The notes beneath the pieces were generated by a model, which worked only from the letters and a program-made list of their open reading frames with translations, made no database searches and was not told the origin of the DNA. This document shows positions 24,834-36,682 of a DNA stretch of 64,000 nt, in pieces. Source of the stretch: Saxidomus purpurata. Lineage: Eukaryota; Mollusca; Bivalvia; Venerida; Veneridae. The first letter of the stretch is position 1. Each line of letters opens with the position of its first letter. Location of the stretch: positions 30,983,929 through 31,047,928 of the forward strand of contig JAFMSR010000015.1 in assembly GCA_022818135.1 (NCBI GenBank), read 5' to 3'. A program made the translations under genes and the position numbers.

Positions 24834-25207
24834 TTAATGTAAATTGATGGCGTTAAGCCTTGGTTTGAATTTGTTAATAAAATAATTTTCTTTTGCTAAC
24901 CTAGCTGAAACACATTTATTTTTTAATTTAAAGAAAGGAAACATTTCAAATTCTTTATTTCCACATCTATCTAAATGTTCACTTAAAGGAATTTGTCTTG
25001 TTGAAGGGTCCCTTATTTGTTGTGAATGGATTGTTCTACGTGTTCTTAGTTTTTCTCCAGTTTGGCCAATATAGTATTCCCTACACCCGGTACACGTTAT
25101 AACATACAATACATTTTGTACATCGCATGACATATCCTGGTTTACGTAGATTTTTTTTCCTTTGAAACTGTAAAAAGAATTTTCAACGATATGTTGGCAA
25201 AGCGAAC
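24834..25207 (-). pseudogene. GIY-YIG endonuclease, C-terminal part of Penelope-like Pol
   Basis: Read from 25207 to 24834, the open frame starts CSLCQHIV. It continues through VLYVITCTGCREYYIGQT (the GIY-YIG signature), an R-x-R..H segment (LRTRRTIHSQQI), a C-terminal KENYFI with the metal-binding Glu, and FKPRLN. A CxxC pair upstream of GIY-YIG is usual in this family. The frame is open for about 124 codons without a stop, and the preceding linker and reverse transcriptase are absent. This nuclease nicks target DNA for Penelope-like integration. The last 39 residues are repeated, inverted, on the plus strand in the right arm. Confidence 0.85.
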
Positions 25208-25407
25208 AGAATTTGAAATGTTTCCTTTCTTTAAATTAAAAAATAAATGTGTTTCAGCTAGGTTAGCAAAAGAAAATTATTTTATTAACAAATTCAAACC
25301 AAGGCTTAACGCCATCAATTTACATTAATTATCTGCATTTTCACAACAGTAATCTCCCTTGCAGGAAGTTATGACGTCAACGTCATGGAAACAACGTCAT
25401 TCACTAC

Positions 25408-25447
25408 AATTGTGCCTGATGAATTGTATGAAACGCGTAGCACAGTT
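25408..25447 (+). ncRNA. Minimal type I hammerhead ribozyme motif
   Basis: In order: stem I strand AATTGTGC (25408-25415), CTGATGA (25416-25422), a tiny stem II (ATTGTAT, 25423-25429), and GAAA (25430-25433). Stem III is a 2-bp hairpin (AC-GC-GT), with the predicted cleavage site after A25439, followed by GCACAGTT (25440-25447). The last octamer pairs with the first over 8 bp including one G-U. All invariant core positions are met (C3 U4 G5 A6, G8 A9, G12 A13 A14, A15.1-U16.1, H17). Short stem III hammerheads are known in Penelope-like elements and probably process their transcripts. Confidence 0.8.
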
Positions 25448-25549
25448 AATTTAGTTAATTAAATCATTATTTTAAAGCCATATCAAGTCATTTTTATTTA
25501 ATTACTTATATATATATATATATATATATATCAGTATACATATAAAGGC

Positions 25550-25960
25550 ATACCGCCAAGTACCTTAAACTTTGTCTACCCTCTTAACGGATGTTGATTC
25601 AAACTTTGCAGTAACATTGAAATCTAAATATTGGTCTAAATGTAGACCTAATTATACGAATTCATCTTTAACTTTCAATTTATGTGGTCCACAATTAAAT
25701 ACATGTTTTGTGATGGGAACATTACGTGGTCTAAAGTGAAGAATTTTACTTCTCCCGGGTTAACAAAAATGCTGTTTTTAAATGACCACTCATGGAGAGT
25801 ATTTAACATACATTGTAAATCCTTTTTATTCTTTGATAACAAAACAATATCATCAGCATATAACAAAATGCATATTTTTCACCATTATCAATATCAACAC
25901 GATGTCCAAGAGCTTTCAATTTAGTTACAACAAGTTGAGGGATAGATCATAACCTTATTA
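25550..25960 (-). pseudogene. LINE reverse transcriptase fragment
   Basis: The minus strand reads LVVTKLKALGHRVDIDNGEKYAFC, then after a one-base shift LYADDIVLLS (the RT catalytic box), DLQCMLNTLHEWSFKN and VNPGEVKFF. Degraded thumb-like sequence follows. Motif C is intact but the copy is truncated on both sides and frameshifted. It lies immediately beside the Penelope-like element, with its own history. Confidence 0.75.
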
Positions 25961-26849
25961 ATGTTGTTTATTCTGTAGATGTCAACTGTAAATGTCAATA
26001 AAACGTAGGCACATTTATTAAATTTTCACCAAATACAAAGTACATAACATTTCACATAATATATCTATGATGGGTGCATTATAGAGAGCACAAGTACATA
26101 ATTGTATATACATAATTACGAAATCCAAAAAACACATTATAACCATAAATAATTGACAACGAAAACGAAACATCAAGAAAATTAGGATTGGTTAGCATAA
26201 TTATGTTATATGTAGTTTATATAACAAAACCCACAAAGATACACTGCAATATGTTTACTGTAGTAGTACATGTAGCTTGATTATTGAAACAGTCTACAAA
26301 GATACTTAGCGACAATATAATCTTTCAACTTTCTTCATCATCCTTCATCATTTTCTACGGAGAGATTAAAAAAGCCAACACTTCTGGTCCTTTGGGCACA
26401 TATCATAAACCTGGTTTAATGCTTCGATGATACATGTCTAAATGATCGTATTCCAAAGGTTAAGTCTATCGAAATTGTTGAACAATAACATATCAAATAC
26501 AAAGTAAAATAATTACATAAAATAGCACATATACTGCATTTTTAAACATAAAATATTGAAATTAAAGTACCGATTGTGCCAATCAGAAATGTATACATAG
26601 GAGAATGTTTATGATTTATCCTTGCTATAGACCATATAGTATGCCTTGTCTGTCACTCGTAGATTTCCTGTAGCTCGGGTCTAACTCTGTATAAATATTT
26701 ACACACTGGCTTCTCGCTTTCAGTGTTACCATATTATATAGGACACACTTGAAAGAAACATCCCAGAGTGTAAGAATGCATCAAACTCTATTAAGCAATA
26801 TTTCTGCAGAACAATACTTTGTAAATGTATAGCATTTGAAGTATCTCCA
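25961..26849. other. GPCR 3' flank
   Basis: AT-rich sequence downstream of the minus-strand GPCR, probably including its 3' untranslated region. A candidate polyadenylation hexamer on the minus strand (TTTATT on plus, near 26009) lies about 840 bp after the stop. No other gene is seen. Confidence 0.4.
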
Positions 26850-27818
26850 TTAAACTTTGAAGACAGTATAAACTTTCTCTCTAAACGATGGAAACAGCCA
26901 GACGTAGAACAGTGGATTTGCGCAGTTATTGATGAAAAACGCCCGTATTAAGAGAAATACAGCAATCTGTCCATTTTGATTTCCTCTCCCTACTGATGTG
27001 TTGAGAAGCACAGCACTAAGTGTCGATAGACATATAGAAACAACGAAAATCAAAGTAACAAGAGCCATGGCCTTTGTTGTCTTTAAAGCCCTCGTTCTGT
27101 TCCTTTGAATTCTTCCGGCAATTTCCGTGATCCTTACTGACGTCGTTTCTACTTTTACGCTGCGAATTATGGATCGGATAATGAATATATAAAGTGCATT
27201 AAACGCGACACAAAACGCAAATGCAATAAATAGAAGAATGGCAAAGATAATATGATCAATCTCTTGTTTGTCTTGGTCAGTGATGCACTGTCCCAATTTA
27301 TTGTTCTTTGAAGTGTAAAAAACAATGCCCAGTAAAACACCAGAAACTATAAAAACACAAATGCTCGTTCGGAATGCCTTCTGTGGGGTAAAAATTTGAC
27401 TTGTGCATCTGGCAGTCATTTTATTATATCGGTCAATACCGACACACAGGATAATTAGCGTTGAACAGAAGTTTGTGGAAAGAAGAACGAACTTATTCAA
27501 TTTGCAACCAAACGATGATCCGACTACCTGCCACCAGCCTTGGCTTGCCATGATGCTGACTGGTACACAAAATGTCAACGACATTATGTCACAAATAGCA
27601 AGAAATGTTACAAACCAGTCAGTTGTATTTTTATTCCTGTTTTTTGCTTGCACTACAATTACAAGAGCATTACCAGGGAAGCCAAGAAAAAAGACGATGC
27701 TCAGATAGAATGTAAGCAAATCTCGCGCCCATTCTGGAACAATGTTTATCAAAGCATGTTTCATGTTTGTATCATACGGAGACGTTAAATTTTCCATCAA
27801 CGATTCGTTCATATCCAT
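26850..27818 (-). CDS. Rhodopsin-family (class A) orphan G-protein-coupled receptor
   Basis: An intact 322-residue intronless frame. The N-terminus has two N-glycosylation sequons (Asn4, Asn10) and no signal peptide. Seven hydrophobic segments lie at about 34-58, 68-92, 104-128, 150-169, 189-215, 250-272 and 284-307. Class A landmarks are GN at 49-50, LAICD with Asp77 in TM2, Cys105 and Cys178 for the TM3-ECL2 disulfide, DRY at 129-131 and NPLFY at 301-305 in TM7. TM6 lacks the usual CWxP; the aligned stretch is FVVSICL. It should sit in the plasma membrane and signal through G proteins. It resembles the expanded peptide-receptor-like orphans of molluscs, but the ligand cannot be deduced. The start is the first Met of the frame and leaves a normal N-terminus length. 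Confidence 0.9.
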   Translation of the reverse strand: MDMNESLMENLTSPYDTNMKHALINIVPEWARDLLTFYLSIVFFLGFPGNALVIVVQAKNRNKNTTDWFVTFLAICDIMSLTFCVPVSIMASQGWWQVVGSSFGCKLNKFVLLSTNFCSTLIILCVGIDRYNKMTARCTSQIFTPQKAFRTSICVFIVSGVLLGIVFYTSKNNKLGQCITDQDKQEIDHIIFAILLFIAFAFCVAFNALYIFIIRSIIRSVKVETTSVRITEIAGRIQRNRTRALKTTKAMALVTLIFVVSICLSTLSAVLLNTSVGRGNQNGQIAVFLLIRAFFINNCANPLFYVWLFPSFREKVYTVFKV

Positions 27819-29486
27819 CCTCTGTTTCTATGAATTTTGTCTATTTTCTGACGTATTTAGTTATTTGATGTGCTACGAAAGACGAACTTATATCCTCTGC
27901 CCACACTATGTTATTATTATTTAACATAAAGCCGTTCCTTTGATATATAGTTACGGTATTTTATTTCCGATACGAACTTAATTGCCTTATACGAACTTAA
28001 TCCTTAATTGCTATAAAAATGCTATGCTGTCCACAGTAATCAAAGCGAGTTCGATAAAAAAGGAATCGCGTTGCTGACAATATTGGAAGTTCGGTGAAAA
28101 GAACCTGAGAAATTATTATGATGAAAAAAAGGTGTTTCTGTGCTTATATATGGAGTGAAGAATTAGACTTTGCCTATAGGAGTTGATAAAAGGTTGACAA
28201 AATGGCTGGTCATATAATTGAGGCGTGTGTATGCGCGTGTTGGCAGTGTCTGCGTTACAATATGAACATTAGTGTAAGAGTAACTTCAGCTTAATAACAC
28301 AGAAGCAATTTAGGTCGAAGGGTCAACAATGATGTCGCCCCCACTCGACAAATTTGCAACTACAATACATGTGTACCAAGTCTTTTTTTTATCTAAAACA
28401 CCGAAAGAAATTGTCAAACAAACATGTCCTACTTGTTGTCCGAGACCTATCTGTGTATTTGGAGTAGGTAGGCAATCGCACGTCTTGATCATCTTTATCT
28501 TTAACACCCCACGGGAAAAGACAGCTTCAACTGCGTTAAAAAACTTACCTTTTCTTTTTTAATTGACAAAATAGTAGCGTGTGCCCTGTGATAAATACAC
28601 GTCGTTATTAATTCAACGTGTGCTCTTCCGTCCTTTTGTCATCCGCCCGTACGAAACCGCATCTACACAATTTTGTGGTAGATTTTTAAATAACTGCACA
28701 CAATTATTAAATAGCATCGAATGCATTAACACATACATAGAAAATGCCAAAATCACACTGAAGGGTATCGTGTCTGAAAGGAAATCACATTTTTGATCAT
28801 TTGCTAGTATTAAACACCTGAGAATGCACAAAGACGTTCAGCAAGTTCAACCCCATAAAACAGACTAAGAGTGTATGTTAGACCCTTGATAGACTGACAA
28901 CCAGTTACCAATAAGTCTAGAAATGTTCTACAGTATAATTTATATAATAAGACCATCCTTGGTACCAGTAAAAAGTGGTTACCTTATTTACCATGAAATT
29001 ACGTATACCATTTTTGTGCAGTTTGTGTTGTGTGTACAGGTATAAAGAATAAAGGAATTTACAAACTTTAATGTCGGCGATTTCCCATCTACAAATGGTA
29101 CTTATATAAATGTATCAACATTGCAATTGGAATACGTGTCAATTTATGTCGAATTTTTTTAATAAGCATCAGGAGAATAAATAAGAGTCACATAGGTTGG
29201 CCTCTGTAACAATGGTTGAATTGGGTGTTTATTACAGATATATTTGCTGAATTAGCCTGTCATTTAATGCAACATTTAATTAAAACATGTAATAAATAAA
29301 GCGCAATTATATTTCACAGAATCATATTAAGGGGAAAAACTTGATTTAGTCCTAGTTCTCACTCAGAAAAGAAGATACGTCGCATGATCATACCAGCATA
29401 TAGATGTTTGCACACTTATTGGATAAAAGAGTTGAAATAATTATATTTGATTTATGTTGCCGCTTTCAAAAGCAAGAAATGGTCTT
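27819..29486. other. GPCR 5' flank, no gene recognised
   Basis: Upstream of the GPCR on its strand; any promoter should lie in the first few hundred bases, but no TATA box or known element is clear. Short overlapping frames near 28310-28830 on both strands show no recognisable domain. Confidence 0.4.
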
Positions 29487-30223
29487 TTTCTAGTTAGCTG
29501 ACCTCGCAAAGTGCCTGGGTGAGCTATAAGGATCATTTATCGTCCGGGGTCCGTCGTCCGTCCGTCCGTTCACCATTTCCTTCAAACGGCATCTCTGAAA
29601 CCACTGGGTCAATGTTGATGAAACTTTGCAGGAATGTTCCTTGCATGAAGTTCTAAGTTGTTCAAATAATTATTTTCCATGCAGAAATCTGGTTGCTATG
29701 GCAACAAATAGAAAAAAATAACTTCTTCTCTGAAATCACAAGCCCTGGATCTTAGATATTTAGAATATGACATTGTCTAGTAGACCAAGATTGTTCAAAT
29801 AATGACCCTTTGGTCAACAGCGATAAATTTACAAAGGAAAATTATATGGCAACAAATAGGGAAAACTTTATTTTAAAAATTGTATTTTCTAAAACCACAA
29901 GGCCTAGAGCTTATATTTTTGGCAAGTAGCATCGCCTAGTGGACCTCTATCGAGATTATTTAAATCATGGCCCCCAGGTCAACCGAGTTGTCTAGTGGAC
30001 ATTAATAGATTGGCTCTGTCTGAGGGTCACTTGATTTGAAATTGTCTGATATTGGATAAACGTCTTCTTGCCTTAAGCTTTTATAGGTATTTGGAATGTA
30101 GCATTATATAGTGGACCTCTACCAGTTTTGTTCAAATCAGGACCCCCAGTCAAAATTTGCCCTTCAATTTGCTATTGATTACCTTATATTATAGCCAATG
30201 GTAGCCAGATGAGCGATATGATG
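29487..30223 (-). repeat. Family B interspersed repeat, reverse orientation
   Basis: Read on the minus strand it begins at a head containing 'atcgctcatctgg' and runs through repeated 'gttgaacaaacttgg'-like phrases. It passes a (GGAC)n tract (plus strand 'gtccgtccgtccg' near 29557) and ends with a decayed hairpin followed by AGCTAA. It is longer than the copy at 1945-2384. Non-coding. Confidence 0.7.
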
Positions 30224-30406
30224 CCACCACAGAGCGGGGATGTATGCCGCTCATCCCGGAGGTTGCGAGTTCGAGCCCCCACTGAGGTTAACGACCGTTC
30301 CTCCTCATATGACACCAGTACTGTTTTTTCCTGGAAGCGGACTCGAGAGTGACTCGATTAGCTACAAGTTTTCTTCACAATCGAGCTAAAATAAATAAGT
30401 ATAAAC
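30224..30406 (+). mobile_element. tRNA-derived SINE
   Basis: The 5' part contains a Pol III B box (GGTTGCGAGTTCGAGCCC). It is followed by the conserved body 'cctcctcatatgacaccagt', 'gcggactcgagagtgactcg' and a tail ending 'aataagtataaac'. Copies at 37469-37653 and 43318-43490 share the same body, and a SINE with a different head shares the tail at 52381-52642. It resembles V-type molluscan SINEs such as RUDI; the family name is from memory. Confidence 0.75.
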
Positions 30407-33104
30407 AAAAACAAATACCCCAAGCGGAAGAAAAGTAGTAAGAATCAGATGAAAGGAAATAATACGAACAAGTTTATAGAAGGTTTGTAAACAAAACCAA
30501 ACTCCCAATAAAGTGGAAGCGTACATGCAAGTTAATATGCCAGTGCCTTAGAAATATGTGCAGTGTAACAACACACGGTACTTTGCTTGTTGCCTGTTTT
30601 ATTGAGCTCAAATAATGAAGGAAAATAGCTAATTTGATTTTCTTTTAATTTCGTGATAATAATAGTTAAAGATAGCGATTGTCTCCTTTAAGAATACTGG
30701 AAAAGAATTCTGGCCACATCTTAATAACAAGGAACATTTTGATTTCTCTCTTGCTCTAATTTACCTTGCATGTCAAAATATTAGTAATTTGCTTTTATTT
30801 TCTCACCCAGCTGTATCACAAGTTTTGTTCATATATATATAGATTAGTAGTAGGATATACCTTGATGATCTGGAAATATGTATTTTGTCGTAGAAAGAAA
30901 TTCGACAGTATGTACATGCACCTTGTAACTGGAAGCGATTCGGCGACATGAGTTGTATCATAGGAAGAGTACATGTATATGCAATATGTAAAGCAACACT
31001 AAAGCAAGTCGTCTGAATCAACACCTTTTAACAAGTGAAGTTGCTTTTCACAATACACTGTACATGTTGTTAAAGGGAAACAATTACAGTGTTATCTGGT
31101 TTATAGTACATACGTGTCTGCAATCCGATTTGTCGAATGCGACCAGGATTCAGCATGGAAGTCTGTCAAGCTCTGAAGTAACTGAAAAATCATAGAAATG
31201 GAAGTTTATAACCAGACGCTCACAGAACATAGTTGGATATATCTGGATATATAATATGTATTATGATCATATCGTTTCATAAGATATATAATTTTTAAAC
31301 TTAAAATAACAAAATAATGATAACAAACGTGGATACGTGGGCACAAACGCGGAGGTGGGCAGTACCGGCCTTATAGTACTACTGTGCCTAACGTTTGATC
31401 GTTTTAATTTTGGTGTTGGTATTTTGCATTTAAGGTCATTTTTAATAGGTGAAATGTGTCAATAGAAACTTAAATTGCACATGTTTTAAATAACAACTAT
31501 CAAAATGATTATAAATTCCAATCCCTATGGTAATGCAAGAGTTTGTTGTATTACCACACACTAGAAGATGTCAATCTGAGTTTTTAATAGTTTGATAAGA
31601 TATGCTATATTTGGGTCCCACTTTACAAATATTCGGCATATATGTTGTGGTGTCTTTCAATACAGACAACATTGATAATGCATAGGAATTCACTCTTATT
31701 TGTACCTTGTATTATGAAAAATGAGACCCAGGCGAGCGATATAGGACCACCATTGCCCCTTTTACTGTTCTTATTTTTATGGTGTTAATGTAAAAACGTT
31801 CATTATTACACAGCGAGGGAAAACCATTTTATTTCGAGGTTGTAAGAGAACATATTACATGTGCTTTAAAAGTTTCTAAATTCCCGAGTGAGTAATGACT
31901 AAATGCTTCGCTTTTTATTCTATGGTGAAATACACAGTCTTAATAGAAAGTATGTCGAACTGATTCCTGGTAGCAAATGAAAAAACGCAGGCATCGGTTC
32001 AAGTTCTTATTTTACATATCTTTACAAAATGATGCAGCGTGTACGAAAGTAATTTATTTTCTACATGAACTCATCCAGTGTGAAAGTTCGTTCGTGTATA
32101 TCACCCACGTTGTCGTCAAGAATGCCAATCAATCTCAGTCCAACACTTTATAGACCATCAACAAAATCTCGACATGTATGATAAAAAGGATTCAAAACAA
32201 AGACAGGACTCGAGGAGTTGCCGTGATGTTGTTGTGCGTTGGACTCGTAACATCGTTAAAACTGCACTTTATAAACGAAACAATTTGATACATGTAAAAA
32301 GCAAGAATGCTTAAACTTTCATATCTACAACTTAAATGTTAAACAAACTACAAGAGACACCTGAGTTTGATACAGTTGGCAAGATCGCTACCATCTGTTA
32401 TACCATTACAACGATTTAAAGTAGTTCTTAGCAACAGTGAATTTATGTTTTCATCTTCAATGAATTGGAAAGTGACAAATAAGAACATGTGTTCTATAGA
32501 AGTTTTACAAGAATAAGCAAGTGAATCAAACGTAGACTACATATATAATTGTAAAGTGATGCTATATTGCTTATAGATATATGATTCATATCATAGAAAG
32601 AGACATAGAAACAAAAGCAATATAAATTTAAATACGTTGTACTTCAGCAGATATGGCGGGGTCAAATGCACGTGTGCGAGGAAATAAAATTATATTATAT
32701 TCACTTCTTAGATTACAATAAATAGTAAAGCTGGTCACTCTCAAGTGTAGAATACCCAAGATGTAAAGACCACAGAAGTTTTATATAAAAGCATTGCAAA
32801 TAACTCCCTTAGGATAAAAGCGCGGATCTTCAAGCAGAAAGTTTACGTTTTTGTCGTCCTCAACGTTTACTCGGATAGCTACATTACCGTACGTTTATCT
32901 TCATATTAAGACCTTGATATTTTGGGAATGTGATATAGGCGAAAATACATTGTATGCAAATTTAAAAAAAGTACACAATTTTTCACACATATCCGGAATA
33001 ATATTTATAACCACTTTGTCGTCAATGTTTCTTTTTGCAATACTAGTGATTGTATCAATAATTATATCTTTGTACGCAAATTTCAACTTTACGTGTTTTA
33101 TCAA
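30407..33104. other. Intergenic, no gene recognised
   Basis: AT-rich. A short fragment resembling the head of family A/B (inverted) lies near 31728-31755. No supported exon or RNA. Confidence 0.4.
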
Positions 33105-34216
33105 ACAAGAGGGCCAAGATGGCCCTATATTGCTTACCTGAGACCTATTTATGAACATACGTAACCAAATCCTAAATTATATATCATAAACACTAACATT
33201 CTGTTTGACATTGACAAGACAAACCTTCTGAACAATTTACATTATGATTGACTATAAAATGTGACCTCTAGAGTACCAACAAGGTTTTCCTCTGAATTGA
33301 CCTAGTGACCTACTTTTTAATCCCAGGTGATCCACACTAACAGTCTGACCAATTTCAATGATGATTGGGTTTGAAATGTCGCCTGTATGGCATACACAAT
33401 GTTTTTAACTGGGCGACCTAGTTTTTGACCCAAGATAACCAATATTCAAACTCGTCCTAAATTGCATTTAGACAATCATATAGATCAAGTTTTATAAATA
33501 TCCAATTAAAAATGCAACCTATATTGCGTGCAGGCTTTTAATCTACTATTTGACCCCGTGACCTAGTTTTTGATTCCAAATGACCCGTATTCAAACTCGA
33601 CCTTGAATTTACAAGGATAATCATTCTGACCGTCTTTAGTGAATATAGAATGAAAAATGCAAACTCTATTGCATACACAGGGTTTTCTATGATTTGACCC
33701 CGTGACCAAGTTTTTGACCCGAGATGATTTAATACAAATTCGACTTAGCTTTTATCAAGGCTGTCATTCTGGTTATGTTTCATAAAAATTCAATGAAATA
33801 TGCAGTATCTTTTGCATGCACGAGTCTTTTATATGATTTGACCGGATAACCTAGTTTTTTTGCTCCAGATGACCTATATTCCAACTCGACCTAGATTTTA
33901 TCAAGGCAACTATAACGACTAAGTCTCATGAAAATTCAATGAAACAATGCAACCTCTATTGCATACACATTTTTTTTTCTATTATTTGTCCCCGCGACCT
34001 AGTTTTTGACCTCAGATGACCCATACTCAAACGCGACCTAGAGTTTATCAAAACCATCATTCTTTTTAAGTTTTACGAAGATAAAGTGAACAATGCAACT
34101 TTTATTGCATACATGGTTAATTGTGGACAGACATAGTATTACGACAGACAGACATGCAGGCAGACGACGGACACCAGACAATCACAACAGTTCACCTTGA
34201 GCACTTCGTGCTCAGG
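33105..34216 (+). repeat. Family A interspersed repeat, full-length copy
   Basis: It starts 'acaagagggccaagatggcc' and contains about six diverged units of roughly 150 bp built on 'gacctagtttttgacc' and 'gcatacac'. It ends in a strong hairpin (CACCT-GAGCAC-TTC-GTGCTC-AGGTG) followed by AGCTAG. The 3' hairpin plus CTAG matches Helitron-type ends (CTRR). Non-coding and non-autonomous. It shows the 3' end missing from the copy at 641-1795. Confidence 0.8.
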
Positions 34217-36682
34217 TGAGCTAGAAAAAGGAAGCTTAAATAATTTTAGTCAAATTGTTCTTACAGGAACAATCCTTGTAAGCAGTTTTTATACCTCAAT
34301 GACTGCCACCTTGTTCATAATAGTTTAAGTCTTGCTACCAACCATAACTATGTGAGAAAGTTTGCAGTTTTCAAAAGAATTCATATTCCGCAAGTTAAAT
34401 TTATAGTCTGCACTTTTTTCAAAAACTGATCAAACTTATTCGCTTGTTTAGTGTGAGAGTCCTAAAAGTAAAATTTAATTCATTGCCGATTCGGTTAAAA
34501 GCGTATATGTTTTAGTTTGTTAAGTATAGAGTGGTCATCATACTTACCTGATTCACTGAGGTTCTTTGTCAAAAGAATAACTATTGCCAAACGCTCGCGA
34601 CTTGAGGTATGTTTTTGGTTAATTTTATAAATATCATACTAGTTTGGTTAGGAATATATTATTCGTAGCTTAATAAGTGGCCTTTGAACGGTCAGTCAAG
34701 ATCTTTCATCTTCGTGGAGAGATGTTCATGTTGTTCGTTTCCCATCACAGCTACCCGTTTCAGCTGAGTGGACTAAGACGTGAGTGGGATTCGAACCCTG
34801 GACCTATCGTACCGGATGTGAGCCTCAGAGCTTTCAGTGTCAGTGTTAGGGTCTATATCAAGTGTAAATATCTAATCATGGCAAAAATTGAATTCAATTA
34901 TTTAAAGTCGGCTCAAACTTGGCTGAGTTTCCACCCGACTTTTAAATACACGTGTATGAATGTTTTTTATTGACTGAGTACCCCTGAGTGTGCATCAATG
35001 AAAAGCAACCTCCTGTCACTTTTCCCCAGTATTTTAAAATTGAAATAAAATAACATTCACTTTCCGATTTTTTTTAATTTAAGACAATTCGTGCTGCAGA
35101 CTCTTAGCGTAATTATAATATCTGTTTGTATTCATTTCAAAATACATGTTGGTTCAATTATTTCACTTGCATGTCAGAATACCTACTAGACGTATCCGTT
35201 TTCTTGTATTACAGAAAATCCGCACACTTTCGAAATATTGTTTTACCTCAGAAATCATCTCTTAATTTTAAGTATATAGCTTCTGTATACGGTATCATAA
35301 TACTATCATTTCAGATATGTGTGTTGTGTCATACCTTCTGCACATTTTGAATTAAAGATATAAAAGTAGAGCCAACATGACTGAGATATATTTCTACATG
35401 GTATGTTTTTGCTTTTCGCTTTGGATTTTAGACAAGATACCATCAGGTTTGAAATAGGCACATATAAGTTTTATTTCCATTAATTCTATGTATTTTCTTT
35501 GAAGGCAAACCGGGTTCAATATTTTAGTATTTACGGGATCGAATACTAAAACTTAATTTTAAGTTTTTTAAAAATTGAAACACAGATTAGTTAAAACATG
35601 TTTTATCATCATTGTTGTATTTACATTGTACAATGTAATCACAATTTGTATCAAAATACACATATAAATAGCAATAATGAATATTCATGGCCAAAGGGTC
35701 AAGCCCCAAGTTCTAACAACTTAATTACGTTTTTCACCTTTAACTATAATATTAACGATTTGGTGGATGTGTTTACTGTCCCCCTCAATCGGTAGACTTC
35801 GAATAAATTTTGAATAGGCAACGGTCATCAACAAAATGTATCACCAGCATCATGAGTGAAATATAAGCTATAGACATCTTTTCACTTTTTTCATTAACTC
35901 AATATTTTATTCAACAAATGAATTTGTGTGATTTTCCCCCACAGGCCGTAATTATACTTGCGTGACGTCGCTGAATCCAAGATAGCGACGCCCATAAGGT
36001 GTTGCACCATTTGATTCTATAGTAATTCGAGCACTTTTGCACATTTCCTGTGACTTTAACAACACAATTCAAGCAATCAGCTGTCCATATTTCTCATTAT
36101 TATCACAGTCAATGTACACCAGAAATGTTACATGGTCAACAATGAACTTTTTGCTATCACTAAATATCTGTAGACATTGTTCAAATTTCCAAGACATATC
36201 CGTCATATCTGACGGCACCGAGTTTTATGTTGACCCTTCCATCATAAAATGTTGTCCTAAAGAAGACAAACAAAACAACTGTTAAAGTAATAAAAAATGG
36301 CCAAATATTTACAAAACAGCAATAAATACAACTTACATTTCACCAAACCAAATATTCAAAGAACTACTTCCTAGGTAGTACTTTTTGACGTGTTTTACAC
36401 ATAAATCTCACCAAATTTTGAAATCAGCCAAATGTTTCACCCTTTTCCTTGCTACATGTGTATTTAGGGTTTTGCGAGAAGGCTATACAAAACATGCTTA
36501 TCTAATACCTGATATAGTATGATAGGAGCATTTAAAAATATTGCCAAGTTGGCAGACAGCCCGGCTCGGAACTGACGATTTTGTGAGAAAAAGTCACGTG
36601 ACAAAATTGGTCATTTCTTTGAAAATATTCGATTGATTTTCATAAAATAAAGTTTTGTGTAACCGGTTGATGTAGTTGTACA
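34217..36682. other. Intergenic with a tRNA-like trace
   Basis: Near 34786-34802 the minus strand carries a perfect Pol III B box (GGTTCGAATCC in 'ccagggttcgaatccca'), but no matching A box was found. It is perhaps a SINE fragment. The rest shows no supported gene. Confidence 0.35.

Larger units (their letters stand above)
24645..25515 (-). mobile_element. Penelope-like element remnant with inverted terminal arms
   Basis: Two near-identical arms of about 310 bp (24645-24954 and 25208-25515) lie in inverted orientation around a 253-bp centre, with TA-rich runs at both outer edges. The minus strand encodes a GIY-YIG endonuclease tail. The right arm is an inverted copy of the end of that frame plus its 3' untranslated part. 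Penelope-like retroelements carry a C-terminal GIY-YIG domain, repeated ends in direct or inverted order, and hammerhead ribozymes. All three traits are visible. The RT part is missing, so this is a 5'-truncated or rearranged copy. Confidence 0.85.

Noticed and set aside
27403..27788. Plus-strand frames of 82-101 codons
   Set aside because: They are antisense shadows of the GPCR coding sequence.
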